In this document: one piece after another, positions 56,101 through 64,000 of the stretch
Position numbering within the stretch: the stretch's first letter is position 1
How the letters are laid out: each line of letters opens with the position of its first letter
Position numbers and translations under genes: made by a program
From: Haliclystus octoradiatus
Taxonomy: Eukaryota > Cnidaria > Staurozoa > Stauromedusae > Haliclystidae
Assembly (NCBI GenBank): GCA_916610825.1
Contig: OU744446.1
Span: forward strand, 13,450,538 to 13,514,537
Direction of reading: 5' to 3'
Length of the DNA: 64,000 nucleotides
Notes under the pieces: model-generated
What the model was told of the DNA's origin: nothing
The model's database searches: none
The model's input: only the letters and a program-made list of their open reading frames with translations

Positions 56101-59100
56101 TTCATTTGTATCAAGTAGTACATCCGCAGGTACTGCTGACTCAGCAAAGACCAACATGATCAACCAATATCCAGATGTCTTTGTCTCAGATGGCCCCCTT
56201 CAAGCAATGTGTGGACCACCAATGAAGATTGAACTGACAGAAGATGCTTCACCCAAGAAATGTTATAAGGCATATCAAATTCCTCTTCATTGGCGTGAAC
56301 CAGTAAAAGCTCAACTAGACGCTATGGTGGAAAAAGGTATCATCGAAGACGTCCCAGTTGGTGAAAACCCTGATTGGCTCCACCCTATGGTTGTAGTACC
56401 GAAGAAGCATTCTGCTGAACCACGGATCACCATCGACTTCACAAGACTGAACAAGTTTGTCAAGCGTCCTGGATATCCGATGAAAGTACCAAGAGAAGAA
56501 GTGTTGCAAATACCACCAGGTATGGGTGTCTTTACTACACTGGATGCTCGACATGGGTACTGGCAGGTACCCTTAGATAAAGACAGTGTCCCATTCACCT
56601 CCTTCATCACACCATGGGGAAGCAAACGTTTCCTAAGAAATGCCATGGGGCTCATATCGGCCGGTGATGAACACAATAGACGTGGAGACGACGCCCTCAT
56701 TGGCCTAGAAAATGTTAAGAAGATTGTGGAAGACATTGTTATTTACGACAGAGAAGCTGGTCCTGCACACGAAGCACGCGTCAAAGATGTCCTCGAAAGA
56801 TGTAAAACAGCTGGAATTACACTCAATCCAAAGAAATTTGTATATTCTCAACCAAATGTAATCTGGTGTGGCTACAAATTATCTAAAGATGGCTACACGT
56901 TGGACCCAGAACTAGTAAACGCATTGGAGAATTTTCCTATTCCCACTAGCCGTACAGATCTTCGGTCATTTATGGGCCTCGTCCAGCAATTTGAAGCCTT
57001 CAGCACAGATATCAGTACATTGGCTCAACCCTTGCGACATCTTCTATCACCAAAAGTTGAATTTGTATGGGAAATAGCTCAACAAGAGGCCTTCACGAGT
57101 CTCATCAAGCTGCTGATATCACCAAGAGTTCTCACCCAGTACAAGCCTGGCGCTAGCCTTCGTCTAGAGACAGATGCTGCCCAATCAAAAGGCCTTGGAT
57201 TCGCATTATGGCAACAAGAAGATAATAGCTCATGGCGCCTATTACAATGTGGCAGTCGATTTTTGACACCAACTGAGTCACACTATTCCACAACCGAAGT
57301 TGAACTGTTAGGAGTGGTGTGGGCGGTCAAGAAATGCAAATTGTTCTTACGAGGTACTAACTTCGAATTGGTCACTGACCACAAACCTTTGATTTCAATC
57401 ATCAACAACAAATCTTTAGATGAAGTAACAACACCACGTATTGTTCGTCTAAAAGAAAAACTGGCGCATACTACACCGTACGCTGTCTGGCAACCTGGTA
57501 CAAAGCATACCACTGTAGACCTGTTCTCAAGGTACCCAGCAAGTCAACCATCAGACGACGATGCAGATATGGCCGACAACATCGACACCTTTGTTCAAAT
57601 CTTGACATTAAATGCTCTTGGTGCGTCCAACCCAGAGTTCACTGATCTCACAATGGAAAAAGTCAAAGCCGCCGCCAACAATGATGGCACCTATCAGCAC
57701 CTCATTTGTACTGTTAAACGTGGCTTTCCAACTGACAAAGTTAATTTACGCTACGACCTTCATCCATTTTGGAATGTCCGTCATGCTCTGTCTCTTCAAC
57801 ATGGCCTCATACTCTATGGACAACGTGTGGTCATACCGTCAGCTCTCAGGAAAGAAATACAACAACTGCTGCACATTGCCCATCAAGGTAAAGAACGTGC
57901 CTTGGCAAGGGCGCGCCAAACTGTCTATTGGCCCAACATGGCTAACGACATTGGTCAAGTCGTTGACAGCTGTCAAGCCTGCCAAACATATAAAGCAAGT
58001 CAGCCAAAAGAACCTCTCATCCAAGATGATGTCCCTCAATGGCCTGGCGAAGTTATTGCAATGGATCTGTTCTCCTTCGGTGGCAAAGAATTTCTTGTCA
58101 TTGCTGACCGATTATCTGGTTGGCCTGAAGTATATGATTTGGGTCGTGGTGGCTGTAATACAGATGACGTCATCGAAAGAATTTTTCAATGGAGTGCCAA
58201 ACTTGGACTAGCTGTCCGCCTACAATCTGATGGTGGTCCTCAGTTTAAATCAAGGGCATTTGCATCATTTTGCAAAGAATGGGGGATCAAACACGACCCT
58301 TCCTCGCCATACAATCACCAAAGCAATGGTTTTGCTGAATCAGCAATCAAGTCCATGAAAAATCTGGTAAGAAAAGTTGAACCAAAAGGAAATCTTAATA
58401 CATCCAGCTTTCTGCACGCCATGCTTGAATTTCGAAATACGCCTAAGAAAGACGGTCTCTCTCCTGCTCAACGATTGTTCGGTCGACAGATACGCTCACG
58501 TCTTCCTGTTGGTCCAGCAGTCTTCACGTCTACTTTACAAACAGCAATCAAAGATGCCGATAAAAAAGCACTCAAGCTTAAAGTAAAAGCCAAAGAACGG
58601 TACGATGCCAACGCCCATGTTCTTGGCCCATTCAATATTGGAGATATTGTACGTATCCAACATCCCAGGACCCGTTTATGGGACACCACTGGTGAGATTA
58701 TTACCTTGTACCCTGGTCGTCGTAGCTACGTAGTCAGAACAGAAACTGGACGACTCAAATGGAGAAACCGTCGTTTCCTACGTCGATACAATTCAAATGA
58801 AGAGGAAGAAGACGATTCAACAGAAGAAGAAGAGGACACAGAAGATCAAGAAGAAGATAGTACAATCATATCTAGTGATAAAATTAATAGAGATAAAATT
58901 AAAGATAATCTAAGAAGAAGTACAAGAAATAGAAAATCTCCATGTCGCCTTAATTTATAAATTTAATCCGATTTCTCTAGGAGGGGCATGGAGGCTACGT
59001 CATAATTATAGAAATAGATTTAGACATTTCGCAATAGACATGTGATCAATGTAATATATAGTCTTGTGTTATTAGAAAAATACATATTGAAAGTAAGCAA

Positions 59101-62100
59101 GTGTGTTATCTTGACTACGAATCTTATGAATATAGATATACTCAAAGGAGTAGCTTACAGTTTCTGACTGATAAAATAAATAACGGGATGTAGGCTGGTG
59201 GGTAGTTAGTCAAGTGACCTGTAAGTCAAATTTCTAATTGTTTCGAATTTAAATGTTTTCGTCACAGACATCTTGTATTCCCTAAATCGTTCGATTTCAA
59301 CGTGCATGCGTAGACTGGCTGGCTTTGAATTATTCAACTTGGGGTACCCTTGTAAATCCATCCATACACACTGAGTAACTCTCTCTACTTGTAAACAGGG
59401 CGTTACACTGACTGAGAAAAATCGGCAGAAAACTGGATAGCCGCACAGAATTTTGCATTTATAGAATAGATAGAGTAACATAATGTAACATGATCCATGA
59501 TGAAGCTAAATGCTAGGTCCTGATTTGCTATAGAGTGTAACATGATACGTGTGAAAAGATCCAATCCTTCATGAAAAATGTAAGATATCCCTCCTTCATA
59601 GGATTTTGATAATGGTAACTGTTCACATTTCTTGAATTGGTCAGAGGTGATTTAAACCAGGATTCAATAGAACAGAAATCTGGATTCTTAAATTTAGTAC
59701 TGGATATTGAACCAGATCCAAACCTGGTCACGCTATCCATATCTCCAGTACAGCTTGATGCAAGCCGCAAACACCAAATCCATTACACATAAATGAAAGC
59801 CACAAAAATGAATACGGTATATAGTTTCTTTCGTTATGGGAAACATAAAGTGTAATGAAAAATCAGCCTCCGCCTACATTATTTAACTCAAAAATTTTAC
59901 TTGAAAACCGACTTAGAAAACAGCGACCACACCACAACACACATAGACAGGGTTCGATAAAATATTTTTCCTTATGGGATACTAATTTTTGATTCCAAAA
60001 TTTTTCGGGTTGATTACATCATGCAAACAGTTTCACAATTTCATTTATAGGCTTTTGCTAATTTATTATCATAAAAATATGATAAAAACTACACTTAATC
60101 ATTCATCTTTCACAGAAAAGAAAGAAGTTCTCATTGTAACAACCAGAGTCCGACAAAGTCCGGAAACTTGGAAACCTAGTTTGCGGAAAGCTAGCAAAAT
60201 TCAGAAGGAAAGGCAAAATGTTGGATATAAAGCTAAAATAAAGTTTCAAATATAGGTTTTTATGTCAGTAAAATTACTCAAACGTTTATCTAAAACATTA
60301 AGGTTTGCGGAAGGTAAAACATTTTGTCGGACCCTGGTAACAACTTGAATACAGCTGTTTCCTTCTGAATTTGTGGTAGCTTTCTGGGACTCTCAGTCCC
60401 AGAATCCGTTATTTTATTGAACCCTGCACATAGATTTTCACAATATATATCGTAGGTACAGTGAAACCTGTATATAACAGCTAGCTAAAAGAGGTAGATA
60501 AATTGACCACTATAAACAGGTGGCCTTTATATACAGGTTTGATTCAATAGAAAATATTATTTTAGACATTGCAAGAGTGACCACTATAGACAGGTGGCCG
60601 CTTTATAGAGGTGACCGCTATAACAGGTTTGACTGTAGAATAGATGTTTTATTTCGCTCTGTACAAAACTGGAAATGAAAGCACTGATCAATGCAAGCAA
60701 ATAAGCACTAGATCCAGATTCAGGAAAGAACTTAATCTGCAACACTCTCTTAGTTGCCATATATATGATTTGTGTGCAGAAACAGATGATATACCAGCCT
60801 GGTATTTGGAATTCTGAACTTTAATTTAACCCAATATTGTAACAATCTCTTTATGCCTAGCCACGTGATAAGATGTGCATTGATCATTTTGTTATTGTTG
60901 TGTTCATTGACACATTCAAACTTATTTGATTTAATGCAAAAACAAAACAGCTTGAGATAACTGCCATGCATCTTGATTCCAATGGGTGTTTGGTTTTAAA
61001 TCATGCTGACAAAATATGATTTGGTAAATTAATTTAATTTAGATTTTACATAGGCTACTGTAGCCTGCGCGCAGACCCAAATCTTTTTTTTATGATTGGT
61101 AGGGTCTGCGTAACATCGACAGAAAGCTTGCGCTGGGCGGAAGTTGGAGGGAGTGGCGGAACGTCATTACACTATAACTCCTGCTGTTCAGCGTTGTTCA
61201 ACTACAGACGGCGCCATAAACAGCATTTCTGCAAGTCCAATTTTTGTAAATAACAAAACTTTTCACAATCAAAATTGACACTTATTATTTACGAAATAAA
61301 ATGGGTTGATTCATAACCACGTTCAAATGATTAATACTAACTTAATACAACGTACTATTTCTGTTCAATATGAAGTGATCTAAGTTGTCCAATGTTTTTA
61401 ATGCATTTGTTTTTCACAAAGAAACTCGAAAATTGACATCAATGATGAGAATTAGTCTTTCGTGAAGAAATATTTTTCCATTGCCATGGCACAGTGAACA
61501 AGATCCAGAGATTAAATCGTTCTATATCTAATACAATGATTTGTTCTTTCGATATTACCCATGACAAATTGGCTTTTACGACGAACACAAACACAATCCA
61601 ATAAATTTCAGTATCTTGAAATCAAGTCTTTGTTGGCCGATGCTGCATGTAAAACATGTCCCGTCCTCTGTGAAAAGCAAATTAATAATTACAACAAGAA
61701 ATCGTTTTCTTCAATACACTATGTTCATTTACTACAAACATAATTACAAAATGTCTGTGTTGAATAAAAAATCTGAGGTCTCCCTCGTACAAAACTGAAA
61801 AACGAACACAAGCAAATGATTTTATCGAAGAAGAACGACGTTTTACTTGAAAAGGAATGCGTCAAGAACTTATATTTATCGACCAATCATGTTCTGGTTC
61901 TAGTTTTGGAGAACTCGCTAGCGATTGGCTGATGAACAATAGACAAACAATAGATTTCTCACGCTTCTGCCACTCCCCCTAATTCAGTCCAGCGCAAGCT
62001 TTCTGTCGATATTACGCAGACCCTACTAATCATAAAAAAAAGATTTGGGTCTGCGCGCAGGCTAAGGCTACTGTAACTCAACCCTAATTACAGTCTCTAC

Positions 62101-63386
62101 ACTCATTTCTTCATTAGTCTGATTGCTAAATAAAACAGAATGAAGCAATGGAGTATCTCACAGTTACAGTAATTATTTTGTTCTCAATTCTTCTAGAGAA
62201 CCAACTGTCGATGAGGAACTTAATGAACTCTGTGAAAAGCTATGGGATCTTGATGAAAATCGACTTGTTCCAGATAAAGATTATGATCTAGATTTACAGG
62301 GAAGAACAAGATTCTCATATGACGGTCCAGACAGGGCAAGCGATCCACTTTTTGCTAGCGTAGCTGAAGATGTCTTCCAAAGACCAACATACAAAGGTAA
62401 GGTACGCAGCACACATTGAGCAGGACCGTTTTTACAAGATGGCATTGGAGGCACATGCCTACACCAAGAGTCAGACAAAAGGTTCAGCCTTTGGGAATCC
62501 TAGAGGCATATCAACATTTCTTCTGAATTATTTATTGATGTTTGACCAGTAAATCATTAAAAATACCAGGTTTCTTCTGAATTTTCTAATAAAAAAAAAC
62601 CAAACAAAACATGCACAGGATATTGAAACAAGTATTCCTTATTTTCTGAAAAGAAAAATGAATTGCTGTTCTTTGACATGTATCCAATCAGTCCTGTGAA
62701 AAAGCCATGATTATTAGTGTTACTGAACAAATGATGATCATTGTATAATCATTTAACTATTCATAACCCCCTCCCCCTATAAAACTATCAGACCAGTTAT
62801 GCTAATGTGCTACACATGATCAGGGTGTCGCAAAGGTTTTAGTCTTCTCTGCACCGTGTTTTCAGATTTAGAATCGTCTGCGGTTGATTTTAAATGTTTC
62901 ATATAGTTCTTACGAAAAAATGTTTCCATAATTCCAGAAATTTGACTTACTTTAATACTTACATAGACAATATGATATTCAAAAAATCATCATTTTTAAT
63001 ATACAAACAATCAGGTTGATAGTACGTTGCTCCTATAATCCCGCACTTTGTCATGTAAGCCTGTTAAAGTGTAAATGCTATGTGTATTATTTTCAACAAA
63101 CATCTCTGATTTGTGTTATGGTTGATAATAATAGATGTTGTTGTTTTACAGCCTTCATTGCACTTCTTGACAACTACGAAAGTGAAACTGGTGTCGCTGA
63201 ATCTGTAACTCCACAAGAAGAAGCTGAGAATCGTCGTTTCATTGATCTCGTTGTTGCAAGCCCATGTATGAAAGAGGCTCACAAATTTCTAGTGAAGAAA
63301 GGAAAATCGCCCCCAGAAATTGGTAAATTCAAATGGCAACTCTACAATCTTTGGTTCAAGCTTTACAGGAGGACTCGTGGAAACAG
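50084..63386 (+). CDS. ENDOU: XendoU-type endoribonuclease (ENDOU), 5' part, 3 exons, continues past right edge
   Basis: Plus-strand gene: exon 1 50084-50100, exon 2 62197-62396, exon 3 63152-63386. Phases agree (2, then 1, then 2 out). The protein begins MSKHREEPTVDEEL, then LWDLDENRL, DYDLDLQG, DPLFASVAEDVF, RPTYKAFIALLDNYESETGV, EAENRRFIDLV, FLVKKGKSPP, LYNLWFKLYRR. This is the N-terminal half of the EndoU fold and is closest, from recall, to amphibian XendoU: no signal peptide and no somatomedin B domain, so probably intracellular. Family role: metal-dependent cleavage of RNA at uridylates leaving 2',3'-cyclic phosphate, in snoRNA processing and other RNA turnover. The catalytic His/His/Lys cluster lies in exons beyond 64000 and cannot be checked. 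Exon 1 is inferred from its ATG context, its GTGAGT donor and phase. It starts 221 bp from the divergent DSCC1 start. Confidence 0.92.
50403..50966 (+). repeat. 5' LTR of the BEL/Pao element
   Basis: Starts TGTTAACTTCGTCC and ends CTGTAATA; the end is defined by the target duplication and could be one base longer. Very AT-rich. Confidence 0.9.
51004..53718 (+). CDS. BEL/Pao gag-protease polyprotein
   Basis: 904 codons. The N-terminal part is acidic and then helical (about residues 40-140). A Pao-type gag core (DUF1759-like) runs about 230-410 with LKLKDFNGDAFEYQDF, NHLKGPVKLAVDGL and AIAERLP. CCHC-like zinc knuckles lie at about 455-520, including CFNCFRKGHIASTC. An aspartic protease of the A17 type follows at about 560-720 with LALLDTGSQATLV and LGWTLFGG. 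The last 180 residues are low complexity (Ser, Thr, Asn, Lys) with no recognised domain, and may be out-of-frame remains of the lost pol. The frame is open, so structural proteins and protease may still be made, but the element cannot copy itself alone. Confidence 0.88.
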   Translation: MSEFDTDPIATSSEDANTDQLEVDSTDTVAQTDHSIRPRIDAINYKRSRGGKLAHFTKTATLAKSILEQNPNTRLLKSYRIKLQTIFHEVVTANEIVLSQAKTEQELAESYEWLSNIELKYEIIICEIDDYLEEHTIANQSQVKLEGQPQTSLEEDPLLRTQQEHTTPQVSPVRKLDSQLINNQENKNIAREKSSLAIDAWIDKLTASEVSANFTENSDAQWGDTLVSLTLKLKDFNGDAFEYQDFVNSFKHQVHDRKTLSPDTKMTHLLNHLKGPVKLAVDGLPHNSDGYVEALQIIKEMFGNRVLISRAYINRVTKGNIISNDAEEIREFYYHLNSCSSALKQLDYYSDINSQPSLIAIAERLPKSIQFRWKRKIVDIRADKKEPDVLQLLKFIKKEMLAATDAVWGNLGITDNKCQSIQNSFKTNNAKKIVINTTNTSYNQNTKQCCFVCKDNHNIWNCTDFQNKSIEQRRKTIADSSLCFNCFRKGHIASTCNSKYKCKTCNSSHHTLLHYEKPTSSVPISDVTEHQQQQNESASASSAVVTTTSSYNETYESNLYLQVLPVRLHGPKGALETLALLDTGSQATLVNKSLADKIGLEGTQEKLDIMTVSGRNNIQANKVKLEISNPEELLKFEIGEAWSVENLCLPPMPIPSNKELSNYAHLKDIHIPIIHNIKEIGLLIGANEPDLLIPLECRKGKSKEPYALKTPLGWTLFGGHKSQAGISIYTTMHSQSTSEKSQSTNTDAEKTIQDNTQNAIIKTKSNNKHCKAESLRNKLHNVDSKDGQISKAHTKDIININYHANKLKRLTYYDLFVLPVTTNDNKTRGIQHRRCLPTTPQVKKKITTHPEVNILSVVTGLQSCSQRTNLEMSSVNQQPNIDNHCSNVPCQRVSCPIAQSKTKP
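53803..54366 (+). repeat. 3' LTR of the BEL/Pao element
   Basis: Identical by eye to the 5' LTR over 564 bp, implying a recent insertion. Confidence 0.9.
54954..55124 (+). repeat. 5' LTR of Gypsy element 2
   Basis: 171 bp, TGGAGGCTACG to AGCTTACA. Confidence 0.94.
55213..55419 (+). pseudogene. gag N-terminal remnant of Gypsy element 2
   Basis: 68 codons: MASKAPTKAELEAEVERL, coiled-coil-like, then a Gln-rich stretch. It ends in a 13-bp repeat (GAGACTTGTTTTT, about two and a half copies) that shifts frame and terminates. The capsid region expected here is missing; sequence jumps straight to the part just before the zinc knuckles. Confidence 0.85.
55397..58960 (+). CDS. pol polyprotein of Gypsy element 2 (protease, RT, RNase H, integrase)
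   Basis: 1187 codons without a stop. Zinc knuckles CRRCGKTHGKDDC and CTRCHKKGHLEKFC (about residues 55-95); protease DTGAG (about 130); RT with HPMVVVPKK, FTTLDARHGYWQVPL, MGLISAGD and, where YxDD is expected, VEDIVIYD (about 440-455); RNase H with LETDAAQ and TDHKPLISI; integrase zinc domain H..H..C..C (CQACQ) and a D,D35E core (AMDLF, SDGGPQF, then E 36 positions on); a GPY/F-like tail with FNIGDIVRIQHPRT and WRNRRFLRR; acidic end. The YxDD change (first Asp to Glu) is unusual and may reduce activity. The first codons overlap the gag remnant in another frame and are unlikely to be the natural start. Confidence 0.9.
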   Translation: MFLRLVFETCQNYESSRVVDDQLGEKPINAFKKSTYKSQKRSPAKHGGQNKASKSDECRRCGKTHGKDDCPAKNLECTRCHKKGHLEKFCFTKVKAENCIQLSQICTSKNLIPLKTKHQAVTKPVNWLADTGAGCDAMGLTDLYKLMGNNNVTLTRDEETLVGPSGSTLESHGCVKMTLYHNTKSYTALVHILDNANHPLLSRQGCITLGLINEDWPNNISVQSLSVSHPLSSNASFVSSSTSAGTADSAKTNMINQYPDVFVSDGPLQAMCGPPMKIELTEDASPKKCYKAYQIPLHWREPVKAQLDAMVEKGIIEDVPVGENPDWLHPMVVVPKKHSAEPRITIDFTRLNKFVKRPGYPMKVPREEVLQIPPGMGVFTTLDARHGYWQVPLDKDSVPFTSFITPWGSKRFLRNAMGLISAGDEHNRRGDDALIGLENVKKIVEDIVIYDREAGPAHEARVKDVLERCKTAGITLNPKKFVYSQPNVIWCGYKLSKDGYTLDPELVNALENFPIPTSRTDLRSFMGLVQQFEAFSTDISTLAQPLRHLLSPKVEFVWEIAQQEAFTSLIKLLISPRVLTQYKPGASLRLETDAAQSKGLGFALWQQEDNSSWRLLQCGSRFLTPTESHYSTTEVELLGVVWAVKKCKLFLRGTNFELVTDHKPLISIINNKSLDEVTTPRIVRLKEKLAHTTPYAVWQPGTKHTTVDLFSRYPASQPSDDDADMADNIDTFVQILTLNALGASNPEFTDLTMEKVKAAANNDGTYQHLICTVKRGFPTDKVNLRYDLHPFWNVRHALSLQHGLILYGQRVVIPSALRKEIQQLLHIAHQGKERALARARQTVYWPNMANDIGQVVDSCQACQTYKASQPKEPLIQDDVPQWPGEVIAMDLFSFGGKEFLVIADRLSGWPEVYDLGRGGCNTDDVIERIFQWSAKLGLAVRLQSDGGPQFKSRAFASFCKEWGIKHDPSSPYNHQSNGFAESAIKSMKNLVRKVEPKGNLNTSSFLHAMLEFRNTPKKDGLSPAQRLFGRQIRSRLPVGPAVFTSTLQTAIKDADKKALKLKVKAKERYDANAHVLGPFNIGDIVRIQHPRTRLWDTTGEIITLYPGRRSYVVRTETGRLKWRNRRFLRRYNSNEEEEDDSTEEEEDTEDQEEDSTIISSDKINRDKIKDNLRRSTRNRKSPCRLNL
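58989..59159 (+). repeat. 3' LTR of Gypsy element 2
   Basis: 171 bp, same as the 5' LTR by eye. Followed by the GTTTC target duplicate. Confidence 0.94.
59948..60426. mobile_element. hAT-type MITE with CAGGGTTCGATAAAA ends
   Basis: Inverted ends CAGGGTTCGATAAAA and TTTTATTGAACCCTG, with the 8-bp duplication CACATAGA on both sides. 479 bp. Related fragments with GGGTCCGACAAAA-like ends occur at about 2248-2555, 6985-7052, 15212-15272 and 27352-27505. Confidence 0.88.
60459..60635. mobile_element. pogo/Tigger-like MITE, TA target duplication, copy 2
   Basis: Inverted relative to the copy at 33147-33322: CAGTGAAACCTGTATATAAC ... CTATAACAGGTTTGACTG between TA dinucleotides, 177 bp. Lies in ENDOU intron 1. 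Confidence 0.82.
61061..62064. mobile_element. MULE-like element with TAGCCTGCGCGCAG ends, 9-bp target duplication
   Basis: Inverted ends of about 95 bp (TAGCCTGCGCGCAGACCC, GGTAGGGTCTGCGTAA, ACAGAAAGCTTGCGCTGG) flanked by AGGCTACTG (61052-61060, 62065-62073). 1004 bp, no transposase. The right end lies about 130 bp upstream of ENDOU exon 2. Confidence 0.87.
62197..62396 (+). CDS. ENDOU: ENDOU exon 2
   Basis: A 200-bp exon after TTCTTCTAG, ending AAAG|GTAAGG, phase 2 to 1. It encodes EPTVDEELNELCEKLWDLDE...FASVAEDVFQRPTYK, the opening of the EndoU domain. Confidence 0.95.
62397..63151. other. ENDOU intron 2
   Basis: 755 bp; the left part (62478-62580) resembles fragments near 27420-27470 (hAT-MITE interior). 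Nothing else seen. Confidence 0.5.
63152..63386 (+). CDS. ENDOU: ENDOU exon 3
   Basis: A 235-bp exon after GTTTTACAG, ending AACAG|GTACAG, phase 1 to 2. It encodes FIALLDNYESETGVAES, VTPQEEAENRRF and FKWQLYNLWFKLYRR, all typical EndoU landmarks upstream of the catalytic histidines. Confidence 0.96.
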
Positions 63387-64000
63387 GTACAGTCAGCAGT
63401 AGCCAAATGGAACATTAACCAATCCATTACCACTATCATCCTTATAACTACAAACTTGTTTACTAAGTTTATCCACAACTATTTCTGATGGTATTGATAG
63501 GTTTTCTTAAGTACCGGTAGTATTCTCCAAGCTTTTCTTTTTTTGTTTTCTGATTATTGAATGTTCTTTATTTTCTGAATGAAAATAATCTGCCAGCAGC
63601 TACTGATATCCAACCTTGCACATCTAACCGACTACCAGACAGTTTAGTAAAGCGAATCATAACTAAATTTGCTTGCATCTCTCAAACATAAATTGTACTA
63701 GTTTGATTTTGATTTCCTTGCAGCCTGCAATATATAAGGCTTTCAAGAATATTGATTTGATCAAAGGATAACTGATGAGAGTATTGTAATTTTTTCTTCA
63801 CACAAGGATATCTGGTGCGCAATAATCATTTCATTTTGTTAGTGTTTTATGTTCATAAGTTAATTAATACATTCAAACTACAGTATATTGATTTAATGCA
63901 ACAACAATAGTGCTTGAGATAACTGCCATGCATCCTGATTGCAATGGATGTTTGGTTTTAAATCGTGCTAACAGACTAACCTTTAACATTATTTTATCTT
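63387..64000. other. ENDOU intron 3, to window end
   Basis: No exon recognised. About 63840-63975 repeats a segment at 60890-61010 (TTGAGATAACTGCCATGCAT, GGTGTTTGGTTTTAAATC-like), so part is a dispersed duplicate. Confidence 0.5.

Larger units (their letters stand above)
54954..59159 (+). mobile_element. Ty3/Gypsy LTR retrotransposon 2, LTRs apparently identical, gag core deleted
   Basis: LTRs at 54954-55124 and 58989-59159 (171 bp, TG..CA, no difference seen), with a 5-bp target duplication GTTTC (54949-54953 and 59160-59164). TGGCGCAG follows the left LTR as primer site; GGAGGGGCA precedes the right LTR as polypurine tract. It carries a short gag remnant and an intact pol ORF of 1187 codons. 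Related to element 1 by its gag start, RT and integrase tail. It lies in ENDOU intron 1, sense orientation. Confidence 0.95.
54838..59228 (-). repeat. Inverted, diverged copy of the DSCC1/ENDOU promoter, split by an LTR element
   Basis: The reverse complement of about 49895-50075 reappears at 54838-54953 and resumes at 59165-59228, with the Ty3/Gypsy element between the two halves. Shared blocks include TGCAATCAATATAC, CTTCGATGGAATAAAA, ATGGTTTCTGAC and CGGGATGTAG. The E-box is lost in the copy. Confidence 0.8.

Noticed and set aside
57612-58211. 199-codon plus-strand frame
   Set aside because: Alternative-frame shadow of the integrase region of Gypsy element 2 pol.
41574-59159. LTR elements as endogenous retroviruses with an envelope gene
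   Set aside because: No frame follows pol in either Gypsy element and none follows protease in the BEL/Pao element; they are retrotransposons without env.
59206-59770. Two minus-strand frames of 80-91 codons
   Set aside because: One overlaps the promoter copy and the other lies in intronic DNA; no domain, bias or conservation signal.

Overview
This is an AT-rich animal nuclear genome window. The genes have many introns with GT..AG sites and consistent codon phases, and the gaps between exons are full of DNA-transposon remnants and LTR retrotransposons. Two things point to a metazoan, probably an aquatic invertebrate: the gene content (orthologues of GREB1, DSCC1 and XendoU/ENDOU) and the frequent TAGGCCTA-type words in the noncoding DNA. 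I cannot name the species from sequence alone.

Layout. 1-16 kb: the 5' half (about 1025 codons, eight exons) of a GREB1/GREB1L orthologue on the minus strand, running off the left edge. 17-21.5 kb: a composite hAT-like element with an 8-bp target duplication, holding a second nested hAT element and a tandem array of octamer-like sites. 23.2-23.7 kb: an ATT microsatellite of about 520 bp. 25.1-49.9 kb: a complete DSCC1 gene (minus strand, 13 exons, 388 codons). Its introns carry a family of palindrome-rich MITEs, a large foldback with arms of about 500 bp, and one decayed Ty3/Gypsy element (41.6-46.3 kb) with 88-bp LTRs. 49.86-50.08 kb: a short divergent promoter region between DSCC1 and a plus-strand ENDOU gene. 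50.1-64 kb: ENDOU exon 1, then a 12-kb first intron filled by a BEL/Pao element (gag-protease only), a Ty3/Gypsy element with apparently identical LTRs, and hAT, pogo-like and MULE-like elements, then ENDOU exons 2 and 3. The gene runs off the right edge.

Function. GREB1 is a nuclear protein; its family has a degenerate permuted helicase module and a C-terminal glycosyltransferase domain that lies outside this window. DSCC1 is the Dcc1 subunit of the CTF18 alternative clamp loader (PCNA loading, cohesion). ENDOU is a uridylate-specific endoribonuclease. I see no operon-like link between them. The only shared control suggested by the sequence is the DSCC1/ENDOU divergent promoter. An inverted, diverged copy of that promoter lies in ENDOU intron 1 and has been split by a retrotransposon.

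I found no CRISPR, rRNA or intact tRNA gene, and no clearly new enzymatic system. The most unusual things here are structural: the inverted promoter copy, the long foldback beside a DSCC1 exon, a MITE within a few bases of a splice donor, and retrotransposons that look recently mobile but lack essential parts.
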